Assembly (NCBI GenBank): GCA_003427395.1
Contig: BFEA01001013.1
Coordinates: 208,601-229,910 of the forward strand
From: Chara braunii
Taxonomy: Eukaryota; Streptophyta; Charophyceae; Charales; Characeae
Length of the DNA stretch: 21,310 bases
Reading direction: 5' to 3'
In this document: in pieces, positions 9,491-18,058 of the stretch
Position numbering within the stretch: the first letter of the stretch is position 1
Layout of the letters: every line of letters begins with the position of its first letter
Program-made: the position numbers and the translations under genes
Notes under the pieces: model-generated
Told to the model about the DNA's origin: nothing
What the model saw: only the letters and a program-made list of their open reading frames with translations
The model's database searches: none

Positions 9491-10480
9491 GTCGTGCAGG
9501 AGGTGAGGCGACTCCACCCCTCACTCCGCCAGATTCGACCGCCTTGCTAGCGGCCTCCTACACATCTCGGGAGGATGCGCATGTCGTAAGTCCTCCGTAC
9601 ACTTACGAGGACTATGCTGTCCACTTGGTCCCACTGCTGGACCAACCGCTCCACGTGCAACAATCTACCGCATGCACGGTTTCATCACCATCGGCAACCN
9701 ATTCGGCANCTTNGCCGCCATCTACCGCCGGGGATTCAACGTCATGGTCAAGACTTGAAGAGCTCGACCCGTTGACATTTGCGGACTTCCAATGGATGCC
9801 CCTTCCCCGGTCCGGTCGATTGTCGAAATCGCATTGCAACGTGCTCATGGCACAATTGCGGGATTACTTGCACACTGCAGTACCAACTCCGTTGATGGAC
9901 GCCGGAGTAGAGGTTGTCGACCTTCACGCCTACATTGCGAAGATCGACCGCGAGTTCAAGACGCAACGGTACGACGACATCGACACACCATTGCTATATG
10001 TACTCATTCAGATCGGAGAGGCGACCTGCAGCGCTTTGATCGATTGCGGAGCATCTCGCAACTACATGAGCCAGGACTTTATTGTACGCGCCGGCCTTGG
10101 CCCACGCGTCCGAAGGAAGTCCCAACCGACGCAAGTCACGTTGGCGGACGGTCACACGCACAAGTCAATAGACCAGTGCATTGATGACGTCCCCGTGTAC
10201 TTCGCCCCGCACGCGAGCGAGGAGGTGTTGTTCGATATTTTGGACACCAAATTCGACATGATCTTGGGCATGTCATGGCTGCGAAGCGAGGATCACCCGG
10301 TGAACTTCTACCGCCGCACGGTTCACGTTCGTGATCGGAACGGAGTACTAATCCCATGCACGGTAGCTCCTCCTCACCCTTCAATCAGCTGTCACGTGGT
10401 GTCCGCCGCAAGCATGCGAGCTTCCATCATCAGAGACGACATCAAGGAGATGGGGGTGTGTTTTCTCCATGCCCTCCCGC
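9478..10480 (+). pseudogene. pro: element A aspartic protease (retropepsin) region
   Basis: The frame (frame 1) is open from about 9478 and overlaps the end of gag, so gag and pol were probably joined by one frame before a shift near 9470, or by recoding. A Pro/Ser/Thr-rich linker (with three Ns at 9700, 9709, 9713) precedes the protease. Its core is ALIDCGASRNYMSQDF, with the catalytic Asp at 10042-10044. The usual D-S/T-G-A triad reads D-C-G-A here. Cys at that place also occurs, as I recall, in plant chromovirus proteases, so it need not be a defect. The later motif FDMILGMSWL matches the conserved retropepsin ILG.WL block. The frame is lost near 10475, just before RT. Confidence 0.83.
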
Positions 10481-11822
10481 CCTATCTTCGGACCCACGCA
10501 TCACCGAGCTTCTCGACGCCTACGGCGACGTGTTCGAAGGCCCGCATGGAGTAGTTCCGGATCGGCCCATCCGCCACGAGATCATCCTCGAGGACGGGTC
10601 CGTACCTCCGCGCGGTTGCATATACCGAATGAGCGAGGAAGAGTTAAGTGTGCTACGGGCACAACTCGACGACCTTCTAGAGAGGGGCTGGATTCGGCCT
10701 AGCTCATCGCCATACGGTGCTCCTGTTCTCTTCGTCCGGAAGAAGAACAAGGATTTGCGGTTGTGCATCGATTATCGCAAGCTCAACGCGCAGACGATCA
10801 GAAACGCCGGCCCTCTCCCACGGATCGACGACCTTCTCGAACGACTGGGCAAGTTCTTCTCCAAGCTGGACCTCAAGTCGGGATATCACCATCTCGAGAT
10901 TCGGAAGGAGGACCGCTACAAGACCACGTTTAAGATGCGATATGGGCATTTCGAATGGTTGGTCATGCGATTTGGCCTTACGAATGCCCCGACCTCTTTC
11001 CAAGCGGCTATGACAACGGAGTTCCGACACATGCTGGATCGATTCGTACTTATCTACCTCGACGACATCCTAGTGTACAGTCGGAGTTTGGACGAGCATG
11101 TGGAGAACACCTACGTAACCGTTTTGGAGCGGCTACGACAAGCCAAGTACAAAGCCAACTACGACAAATGCGAATTCGCGCGCCAGGAGCTGGAGTACTT
11201 GGGACATTATGTGACGCCGCAAGGCATTTGTCCGCTTGCGGACAAGATTGAGGCCCTCCGTGTATGGCCCGAGCCCACCAACACCACGGACGTTCGTTCA
11301 TTCATGGGGTTGGCGGGCTACTATCAGCGATTCATCACCGGATACTCAAGGATTGCTGCACCTATGGCGAGATTACAATCGCCAAAGGTGCCATTCGTAT
11401 TCGATGACGACGCACGCCGGTCATTCCAAGCACTTGAGACGGCCATGCTCATGGCACCCGTCCTTAGCATCTATGACCGCACCCTGCCTACGAGAGTGAC
11501 AACTGACGCTTCCGACTATGGCATTGGGGCAGTCTTGGAACAACACGACGGCGATGACTGACACCCTGGGGAGTATTTCAGCCACAAAGTGCCTCCCATC
11601 AACTCGCTTGATGATGCAAGGAAGAAGGAGCTACTCGCATTCGTCATGGCTCTCAAGCGATGGATCTATTTCATCGACCAATTTGACTTCACACCGAAAC
11701 ATCTTCCCGACCTCTCCAATCGCGCAACAGATGCACTCTCGCGAAGACCTGATCTTTGCGCTATGACACATCATGCCTTCGCATTTGACGAGGAACTTAA
11801 GCGAGACTTCATCCGGATATGA
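10476..11822 (+). pseudogene. pol: element A reverse transcriptase and RNase H
   Basis: RT copies the RNA into cDNA, and RNase H removes the RNA strand. Frame 3 runs from about 10476 to the stop at 11559. Visible RT blocks are PIRHEIILEDG, GWIRPSSSPYGAPVLFVRKK, LRLCIDYRKLNAQT, KLDLKSGYHHLEIR, FGLTNAPTSFQ, the catalytic YLDD at 11055-11066, and GLAGYYQRFI. RT itself looks complete. RNase H begins with VTTDASDYGIG (first catalytic Asp), is cut by TGA 11559-11561 (probably former Trp), resumes with KKELLAFVMALKRW (catalytic Glu), then jumps straight to IYFIDQFDFTPKHLP. About 30 residues, including the usual SDHK/TDN Asp, are missing at about 11663. The last motif NRATDALSRRPD keeps the fourth Asp. 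The frame ends at 11820-11822. Confidence 0.92.
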
Positions 11823-13339
11823 GTCGGATTAGGACTTCGCCACGTTGTACGCGCAGCTATCTTCGGATCACCCGCTGGCCAGCCACTATCACATTGCCAA
11901 TGGGTACTTGCTCCTCCACTCGAGAGGCAAGGATTTATTGTGTCCCACGAGACCGTCGTCTTCGGACTCGCCTTCTCGGTGAGTATCATGACTCGCGACT
12001 CGCCGGCCATTTCGGAGTCAACCGCACCATTGCACGGCTTCGACAACGATTCCGATGGCCCGACCTCATTACCGATGTCACTCGGTATTGCGACTCTTGC
12101 GAAGTTTGCCGACGAAGCAAGCCCCGCAATCGCAACCCCTACGGCGAATTGCGCCCGATGCCTATCCCACGGGAACCCGGCTTCTCCATTGCCATGGATG
12201 TCATCGGACCATTTCCCCGCGATCGCCTCGGGCACGACGGCATCCTCACGGTTGTGGACCGATTGTGTAAGTATGCGCGTTTTCTCCCTTGCAAGTACTA
12301 CTCCACGGCTCCCGAGCTGGCACGCCTCTTGCACACTGGTTGGATTTGCGGCCACGGTGTACCGGAAGACATAGTCAGCGACCGNGACANTCGCTTCATG
12401 TCGNCATTTTGGATTGCTCTCATGCAGGAGTCCGGCACGAAGATGAAACCAAGTTCTGCTCGGCATCCACAGACGGACGGGCAAACGAAGCGGGCACATC
12501 AAACCGCTTAAATGATGCTTCGTACGCTCATCCGTCCGCACCAGAAAGATTGGGTTGACCGCCTCCCCGACATCGAGTTCGCCTACAACACTTCGGTGCA
12601 CCCGGCGATCGGCGTGACTCCATTCGAGTTGCACCGCTGTGGATGGAACGGCCGTATCTTCGCCGTCCTTCTCCTCCCACGACCAGCCGACATTGACGCC
12701 GCTTGCTCTCCTGCTTCCGTCCGGAAGTACAGGGAATTGTTGGCTCGAGCTTGCGCGAATATGCAAAAGGCTCAAGTTCGCATGCAGCAGCAAGCCAACA
12801 GGCGTCGCGTGCCATGTCCCATCCGCGCCGGTGATCTGGTTTGGGTCTCCGCGGAAGAGTTTGCACTGGAACAGGATGTTTCATGCAAACTGCTTCCCAA
12901 GTGGTTTGGACCATGGCCCGTAACATCAGCCGCGGACGATGAACCCGATGGCCCTTCATTTGTGATCAACATCCCCCCGCATCTGATGGTCCATCCAGTC
13001 TTTCATGCCTCGAAGCTGGCAACATATACACCAGCTAAGAGCGACGACTTCCCGGGCCGACGATCGCAAGACCCTCCATCTATGGATGGTCATCAGGAAG
13101 TTGACCGCGTCATCACGGATCTCAAGTACGGCAGTAAGCCTCGACAGCACAAAGTTACATTCAAAGCATGCAATCCCGACGACACTCGGTGGATTTCAGG
13201 AACAAATTTGAAAGCATCCGCACCGCTGATCTACGCTCACTATGAGCGACAAAGGTTAGCTCAGGGACCTTCACGACCTGCCCCTCCCACCTGGATTGTG
13301 GTCCCTCCCTCAGATAGACAGCTTCACCCTCGTAGGTAA
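11823..13339 (+). pseudogene. int: element A integrase with chromodomain-like C-terminus
   Basis: Integrase inserts the cDNA into the genome. The linker continues in frame 1 (11833 to about 11943, ASHYHIANGYLLLHSRGKD), then shifts to frame 2 through loss of a GT-like dinucleotide near 11943. The zinc-binding domain shows EYHDSRLAGHFG and RYCDSCEVC (HHCC). Core: first Asp in AMDVIGPFP (12197-12199) and second Asp in VSD (12380-12382). The codon exactly 36 further on (12488-12490) is AAG, Lys, where HPQTDGQTE requires Glu. TAA 12509-12511 then breaks the frame, which otherwise continues unchanged to 13339. The C-terminus has WFGPWPV (GPY/F-like), HPVFHASKLATY and a chromodomain-like block (VDRVITDL...KVTFKACNPDDTRW). 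Three Ns lie at 12385-12404. Confidence 0.9.
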
Positions 13340-13350
13340 GCTCGGTCTTT

Positions 13351-13364
13351 CAAGGAGGGGGAGG
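13351..13364 (+). other. element A polypurine tract
   Basis: CAAGGAGGGGGAGG lies directly 5' of the LTR start TGTGGCATACTG. A purine run at this site is the usual primer for plus-strand DNA synthesis. Confidence 0.85.
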
Positions 13365-14529
13365 TGTGGCATACTGCGTAGCCACACGGGCCTGCAGGGC
13401 CTGTCCCGCATTTCCAGCCTAAAAGCATAGAAATAAGGGCTTACAGGCCCCTGTCGTTTCAGCCTGAAAGACTGAAAAACGAGGGCCTGCAGGCCCTATT
13501 TCGTTTCAGCCTATATCAGGGTTTTTCAGCCCTGAGGCTTTTCAGCCTGAAACGGAGGGCGACTTTCGGGCCCTCATAAGATGGACCTACCCTAAACCTT
13601 AGGCACAAAAACAGGGTTTTGGGAACAGGCTATTTCAGGCCTGCTCCCCTTGACAGCCTCGAGCAGGAGCCGCAACGGCAGCCCCTGACTGCCTTCGGCA
13701 TTGGCAAGAGCAGCCTCCTGGACTGCCTCGCCCTGCAGCGAGGAGGTACCCAAGTAGTACATAGAAAGTTCCCATGCACTTCACGGGTAGGTAGTTGGAC
13801 AGTAGGCACGAGTAGTCTTCAGGATTCAGCCGCAGCACTCAGGAGGAGTGGTGCAGGGAGTAGCTTAGCACTAGTAGTAGTCTTCAGCGCTGGGCGCTAG
13901 TAGCCATAGCAGTAGTCTTCAGCGTTGGGCGCTAGTAGGTGGTAGTAGTAGAGTTGGGAGAGATGACTGGCGGAGGCCAGTGGGACTTACCTTTGGCGCC
14001 ATCGCTCCAGCTCCATCTTCGAGGTACCTGCATCAAGGCGCCAACTTCACAGGTTAGTACCGGACTGAGAGAGAGAGAGAGAGTTCTTCTTCTTCCTGTT
14101 CCAAGTCCTCCATGTCTTCTTTCCCTCTCGCCACCTCCTTCTCAGTATCAGCGGACTACTACAGAGAGAGAGAGTTGTGACTTGAGACTTGACGACATTG
14201 GATCTAGACACGACATTGGGATTCAAACATTTGACGAGGGACTATTTGGGCCTGTGCCGAAGACTTGGTGTTAACGACATTCCCATCTTCCCCTCCTCTT
14301 CGTCTAACCCCCCTCTTCTTCGTCTGTGTATGGTTCGGGGCTGGTGCCTTCTTCCTGTATGAGCGCTAGACCCCTTCACACCATGGAGATGATGATGATG
14401 ATGTATGTTTTTGGCCGCATTGCAATATTGATTGTTCGGATCATTGGTATCTAAGTCTTTCGTTACGCTATCTTGTACTTTGTATTGAGAGGTCGGTCCT
14501 TGTTCTGGTCTGCACCGTTACAGTATGCA
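13365..14529 (+). repeat. element A 3' LTR, complete (1165 bp)
   Basis: It starts TGTGGCATACTG right after the PPT and ends ACAGTATGCA. The ends are an imperfect inverted repeat (GCATACTG against CAGTATGC) and obey TG...CA. The 5' third (13365-13701) is a U3 rich in short inverted motifs: repeated CAGCCTGAAA/TTTCAGCC, and GGGCCTGCAGGCCC, a perfect 14-bp palindrome at 13483-13496. The rest matches the 5' LTR. A two-copy repeat of AGTAGTCTTCAGCG.TGGGCGCTAGTAG lies at about 13875-13937. The 31 bp at 14391-14421 are absent from the 5' copy. No TSD can be checked because the left end is lost. Confidence 0.87.
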
Positions 14530-14531
14530 AC

Positions 14532-14909
14532 ACCAAATCTATTGACCCATTAGTCCCCTTGCAGACAGATCCGGACCAATCGATGCTCTATGCGATGGAT
14601 GTGTCTGAGCCCTTAGAGGAGTTTGAGACTGAGTGGTTTGAGAAAGACCCTAGAGAGTCCTGGGCGATGTTGAACAAAGGTCCGAAGGGTGAACATTTCG
14701 TGGTACAAGTCAATATAGGTGGACAAAAGGTTGGTGCCTTCGCAGACATAGGTTCTACGTGGAATTTCATCAGTCGTGAACATTTCGTGGTAGAAGTCAA
14801 TATAGGTGGCCAGAAGGTTGGTGACTTCGCAGACATAGGTTCTACGTGGAGTTTCATCAGTCGTGCTTGTGTGGATAGGTTGCGCTTAGGGGACCAAGTG
14901 CATGCTTAG
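14532..14909 (+). pseudogene. pro: element C protease with duplicated active-site segment
   Basis: The frame is open from the first bases after element A's LTR (TKSIDPLVPLQTDPDQ) to a stop at 14907-14909. The recognisable part is a retropepsin N-terminal half: beta strands VVQVNIGGQKVG then FADIGSTWNFIS, corresponding to the A-L-V-D-S/T-G-x-x-x-x-F-I-S block of gypsy proteases. Ile stands in place of Ser/Thr in the triad (DIGS). An 87-bp segment (14691-14777) is repeated in frame at 14778-14864 with about five substitutions, so strand, catalytic Asp and FIS occur twice, before the expected continuation ACVDRLRL. No ILG.WL block is found in the same frame. Likely a decayed protease; why the segment was doubled is unknown. 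Confidence 0.75.
14691..14864 (+). repeat. 87-bp in-frame tandem duplication (retropepsin active site)
   Basis: Units 14691-14777 and 14778-14864 both start GAACATTTCGTGGTA and end TTCATCAGTCGT. They differ at about five positions. 87 is divisible by three, so the frame is kept. Confidence 0.92.
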
Positions 14910-15053
14910 CAGATTTGTAGCATCTACCTTGGCTAACAAACGCTGGATGATAGTTAGTGACTATGTCAAGGATGTAGTCTGCACCTTCTCCTATGGAGGA
15001 GGGGAACTGAGACATAAGATCTCGTTCTAGTTAGCGATGAGCTGCCATTCGAC

Positions 15054-16165
15054 ATGCTGCAAGGCATGTACTACCGTGAGGTTGCTAAGCTTCAGTTCGA
15101 TTGGGATTGGAAGGTGATGATCTACAAGTTGCTACATGGCAGGACCGTTAGGCTGCAAAAGTTTAAGGCTAGCAAACTAGTGGAGAACTATGGTTGCATG
15201 TGTGCTTCGTTTTTCTATTACTATTATAAGCAGAATCGCGAGGAAGTAATGCACCTAGTCTTTGTCTTTGAGAAAGGGGAGGCCATAAAATCAACCCCAG
15301 AGATAGAAGCAGTCATTGCACAATATTTAGACCTCTTTGAGGAGCCTAGGGGTATGGTAGAAAGGGAGATTGTCCACGCGATAGAAGTTGTCCCCGGTTG
15401 CAATCTACCTAGAGGGCGGATCCATAGGATTTTTCCTGCGGAGTTAGATGAGCTCCGCCGCCAGCTCAAGGAGCTCACAAAGAAGGGCTGGATCCAGCCA
15501 AGTATATCTCACTACGCAGCATGAGTTTTATTCGTCCCAAAGAAAGGGGGGACCCTAAGGATCTGTATGGACTACGGGGGCCTCAATGCCATCACTGTTA
15601 AGAATGTGGAGCCCCTGCCACGATCGAAGACCTCGTGGATAGGGTGCAGTGATGCCAATACTTCACAAAGATAGATCTGAAGTCTGGATACCATCAGATT
15701 ACTATTAGACCCGAGGACTAGCATAAAACAAGCCTTTCTGACCAGGTACAGTATGTACGAGTTTGTGGTTATGCCCTTTTGCCTATGCAATGCTATGGGG
15801 ATGTTCCAAGACGCAATGAACTGGATCTTTCACGACTGCTTAGACAAGTTAATCCTCGTGTACCTTGACGATATCCTCATCTTTAGTAGGACTATAGAGG
15901 AGCACGCTGAGCACGTGAAAACAGTGCTAGGTTTTCTAAGACATCATCAATACAAGTTTAACTTGGAGAAATGCGAATTTGGTTGCACCAAGATCCTTCA
16001 TTTGGGTCATTAGATTTTCGTGGATGGGTTGACCCCGGATGATGCCGAAGTGGCCAACATATGTTACCAGCCCAGACCTCAGTTTGTGACTCAGGTGGCG
16101 TCATTTTTTGGGATGACAGGCTACTAGCGCCCGTTTGTAAAGAACTATAGTATTGTAGCTTCACC
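15054..16165 (+). pseudogene. pol: element C reverse transcriptase, multiply broken
   Basis: A linker and RT N-terminus are open at 15054-15524 (YLDLFEEPRGMVEREIVHAI, then ELDELRRQLKELTKKGWIQP). Further blocks in changing frames are [20 protein letters not shown] at about 15529-15590, then [17 protein letters not shown] near 15670-15715 with stops just before and after, then EFVVMPFCLCNAMGMFQ and LVYLDDILIFS. YLDD is intact at 15861-15872. PFGL...NAP.TFQ has become PFCLCNAMGMFQ. In-frame stops at about 16012 and 16123 interrupt the connection region (GMTGY then stop then RPFVKNYS). The domain is clearly gypsy RT but not functional. Confidence 0.88.
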
Positions 16166-16874
16166 TTTAATTGACCTCACGCGCCTTGACACCCCTTGGG
16201 AGTGGACCGGAGAGTGTGAAGCCTTCAAGAGATTGAAGTATGCCTCGATGCACTATGAGGTCCTCAAGTTTCTGGATCTTGAACAACCCTTTGTTGAGAC
16301 CACATACGCCAACCAATACTGCATAGGCGTGGTCCTTGTGCAAAAGGAAGGAAAAAAGTTGAGGCCAATCGAGTACATGAGCAAAAAGATGCCATCTCAT
16401 AAATTAGCTAGGTCCAGGTATGAGTGTCAACTCTATGCCCTCTACGGAGAGCTCGTCCATTGGAGGCTCCATCTCCTAGGCAGATTCTTTTATGTGAGAT
16501 TGGACCATGGGACAGTGCGCTGGATCAAGACACAGTCCGTGCTCTTTGACGCACTCAAGAGGTGTATTGAAGTCATAGATATGTATGACTTCAAGCTTGA
16601 CCTTATGAAGGGAGAGTACAATAGAGTGGCTGCTGCATTATCGCGTAGGCCTGACTATCTGGGCGCACTAGTGACCGAATTTGGGATTTATGATGATGTG
16701 ACTTCATCTATGGTGGAAGCCTATCAAGACGACACTGTCATGTCTGAGATCATCCTTAAACTGGAAGCTAAAAACAAGGCTACTTCCAATGAGTTTGAGC
16801 TGGTTGACGGCTTGCTGTTCCTTGAGAAGGCTGAGAATAAATGTTTCTGTATCCCAAATAGAGTGTTTGCATAG
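16140..16874 (+). pseudogene. pol: element C RNase H and RH-IN linker
   Basis: A single open stretch (frame 3) to the stop at 16872-16874 covers RNase H and the linker towards integrase. Compared with the family pattern, the first catalytic Asp (TTDAS.YGIG) is Tyr in TTYANQYCIG (16305-16307), the Glu of YERELYAL is replaced by Gln in YECQLYAL, and the last Asp of NVVADALSRR is Ala in NRVAAALSRR; only the third Asp (RLDHGTVRW) remains. Three of four acidic residues are therefore gone although the frame is intact. The linker reads FELVDGLLFLEKAENKCFCI, as expected before the integrase zinc finger. Confidence 0.85.
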
Positions 16875-16891
16875 TTCGTTTTTAAGTAAGT

Positions 16892-16974
16892 TGCCACGAC
16901 GCAACCAGACATTTCGGTTACAAAAAGACGACACTGAATTTAGATAGAATGCATATAACACAAATCACACAGAT
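16892..16974 (+). pseudogene. int: element C integrase zinc-finger remnant, cut by element D
   Basis: After a frame change to frame 2 the sequence reads CHDATRHFGYKKTTLNL, the H-x4-H half of the HHCC integrase zinc finger. Similarity fades after about 16945 and the C-x2-C half is not present before the LTR of element D. The exact break lies between about 16945 and 16974. Confidence 0.7.
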
Positions 16975-18040
16975 TGCAATATCTCACACGAAGTTCAATG
17001 AAAGATGAGTGGAAACCAGGAAGCGCAACTCAATTTTCGTAACCAGATTAAAGAAAGAGAATCACAAGTTCAAAAAGTTGAGCGCCCAACAATATCACAA
17101 ATCTTCTTCATCCAACAAGAGTTCCAAGCCTGACGCTTATCAGCACCATCAACCAATCGTTAAGAACAACGCTCAACAGATAAGTTCCACCATAGCTCAC
17201 TTCTCTCTCTTCTCTTCTTCTGTTCTCTTCTTCTCTCGCAATGTCTATAGCCTTGGTCTACTCACACTCTCCATGCATCTACACTCCCTATCACACAAGG
17301 ATCTACTCGTAATACTACTCACTGGTCTTCTTTTCTAACTATTCCTACTACTAATACTAACTGGCACTGGCGCAGCTATGGCTGCCTTCCTTCCTGCCAG
17401 CGCCCAACTCTATCTTACTTAGCGCAACTCTCAAGCCTGGTGCATCTCAATCACATCTAGCGCAGCTCAATCACATCGGGCGCACAAGTGCCTTCAACAC
17501 TTCCACACTCTCATGCGAACGAGTATCTGCCGAATGGGGAGGCTGGCCAGTCCTTTATAGCGTTACACTGGTCTGGCGTGGTCTGCATTCGGCCTCCATG
17601 TTTCGGGAACTCCAGGCGAGTACCTGTTGTTGCAAAGTGTGCGTCCGAGTATCTTTTCCTATAGTCTAATGCTGATCTGGCCGACGGGCCTGTCTTTTGG
17701 ACTCCTGATCTGAATCAGATTTGACCCTTGGGATTGTGACTGGTCTGGGATTGTGATCTTTTGACTTGTTGTCGAACAGACATGACCCTATCTCAGACTT
17801 AAAATTTGAACCCAGCACCTGTTCATCTAGGACCTGTCCGTGACTTTTCAAAACGAATTTTCATTTCATTTTGGATGCGACATTTGCTTCAAGGGACTTG
17901 TCCTTTAGAAGGCTGCTCGTGAAATGGAATTCTGGCCAACAGGGCCCCGTTTATATTGGGGTCTAGTAAAGGCCCTTTTACTCTCGCCAGCCTAATTTCG
18001 AAGTCCTCTGAGAAACACCTATCTGTCTACAACATTAGCA
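16975..18040 (-). repeat. element D 3' LTR
   Basis: On the minus strand the candidate LTR starts TGCTAATGTTGTAGAC at 18040, immediately after the purine-rich stop-codon region of pol. It ends GTGTGAGATATTGCA at 16975, about 1066 bp. The ends obey TG...CA and share an imperfect TGCxAAT inverted match. The segment has no coding content and contains several short direct repeats (CAATCACATC, GCGCA-type) near 17440-17490. The second LTR is outside the window, so the limits are inferred. An alternative outer end is TGCATATA at 16950. Confidence 0.6.
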
Positions 18041-18058
18041 CCTCATCTTGCTCTCTCA
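18041..18058 (-). other. element D polypurine tract
   Basis: On the minus strand GAGAGAGCAAGATGAGG lies directly before the LTR start. It overlaps the last codons and stop (TGA, 18043-18045) of the chromodomain frame. It is purine-rich but interrupted by a C and a T. Confidence 0.55.

Larger units (their letters stand above)
6031..14529 (+). mobile_element. element A: chromovirus-like Ty3/gypsy LTR retrotransposon, nested in C
   Basis: The order is 5'-truncated LTR, PBS, repeat-filled leader, gag, protease, RT, RNase H, integrase, chromodomain-like tail, PPT and complete 3' LTR. The domain order PR-RT-RH-IN is that of Ty3/gypsy (Metaviridae), and the GPY/F-like and chromodomain-like C-terminus points to chromoviruses. 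The element is about 8.5 kb. It lacks the first 337 bp of its 5' LTR. Coding regions contain at least six frameshifts, two nonsense codons, one internal deletion and one catalytic substitution, so it cannot move by itself. Nine isolated N bases in three clusters all lie inside this element. Confidence 0.9.
5452..16974 (+). mobile_element. element C: decayed Ty3/gypsy retrotransposon split by element A and element D
   Basis: C is the outer plus-strand element. A gag-like N-terminal part (about 5452-6030) and a protease-RT-RNase H-integrase part (14531-16974) are in the same orientation and flank element A. The right part is open in frame from the first bases after A's 3' LTR, as expected if A landed inside C. 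The gag part stops after about 170-190 residues without a zinc knuckle, so the rest of gag was deleted at the left junction. C's integrase breaks off where the LTR of element D starts. C's own LTRs are not identifiable: any 5' LTR would lie upstream of about 5450, and the 3' end lies beyond D, outside the window. Confidence 0.75.

Noticed and set aside
9470-9500. Programmed frameshift between gag and pro of A
   Set aside because: The gag and pro frames do overlap here, but no clear slippery heptamer with a downstream structure is evident, and the element has many plainly random frameshifts.
10042-10050. DCGA in the A protease as an inactivating change
   Set aside because: Cys at this place is, as far as I recall, common in plant chromovirus proteases, so I do not count it as damage.
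11771-12793. 340-codon minus-strand open frame, the longest after the 401-codon RT frame
   Set aside because: It lies antisense to the integrase of element A, whose domains are clear on the plus strand. It contains Ns and shows no recognisable motif. Low stop density opposite GC-rich coding sequence explains it.
14559-16874. Element C pol as part of element A
   Set aside because: A already has a complete gag-pol and a 3' LTR ending at 14529. The following protease, RT and RNase H are different in sequence and are a second copy of the same domains.
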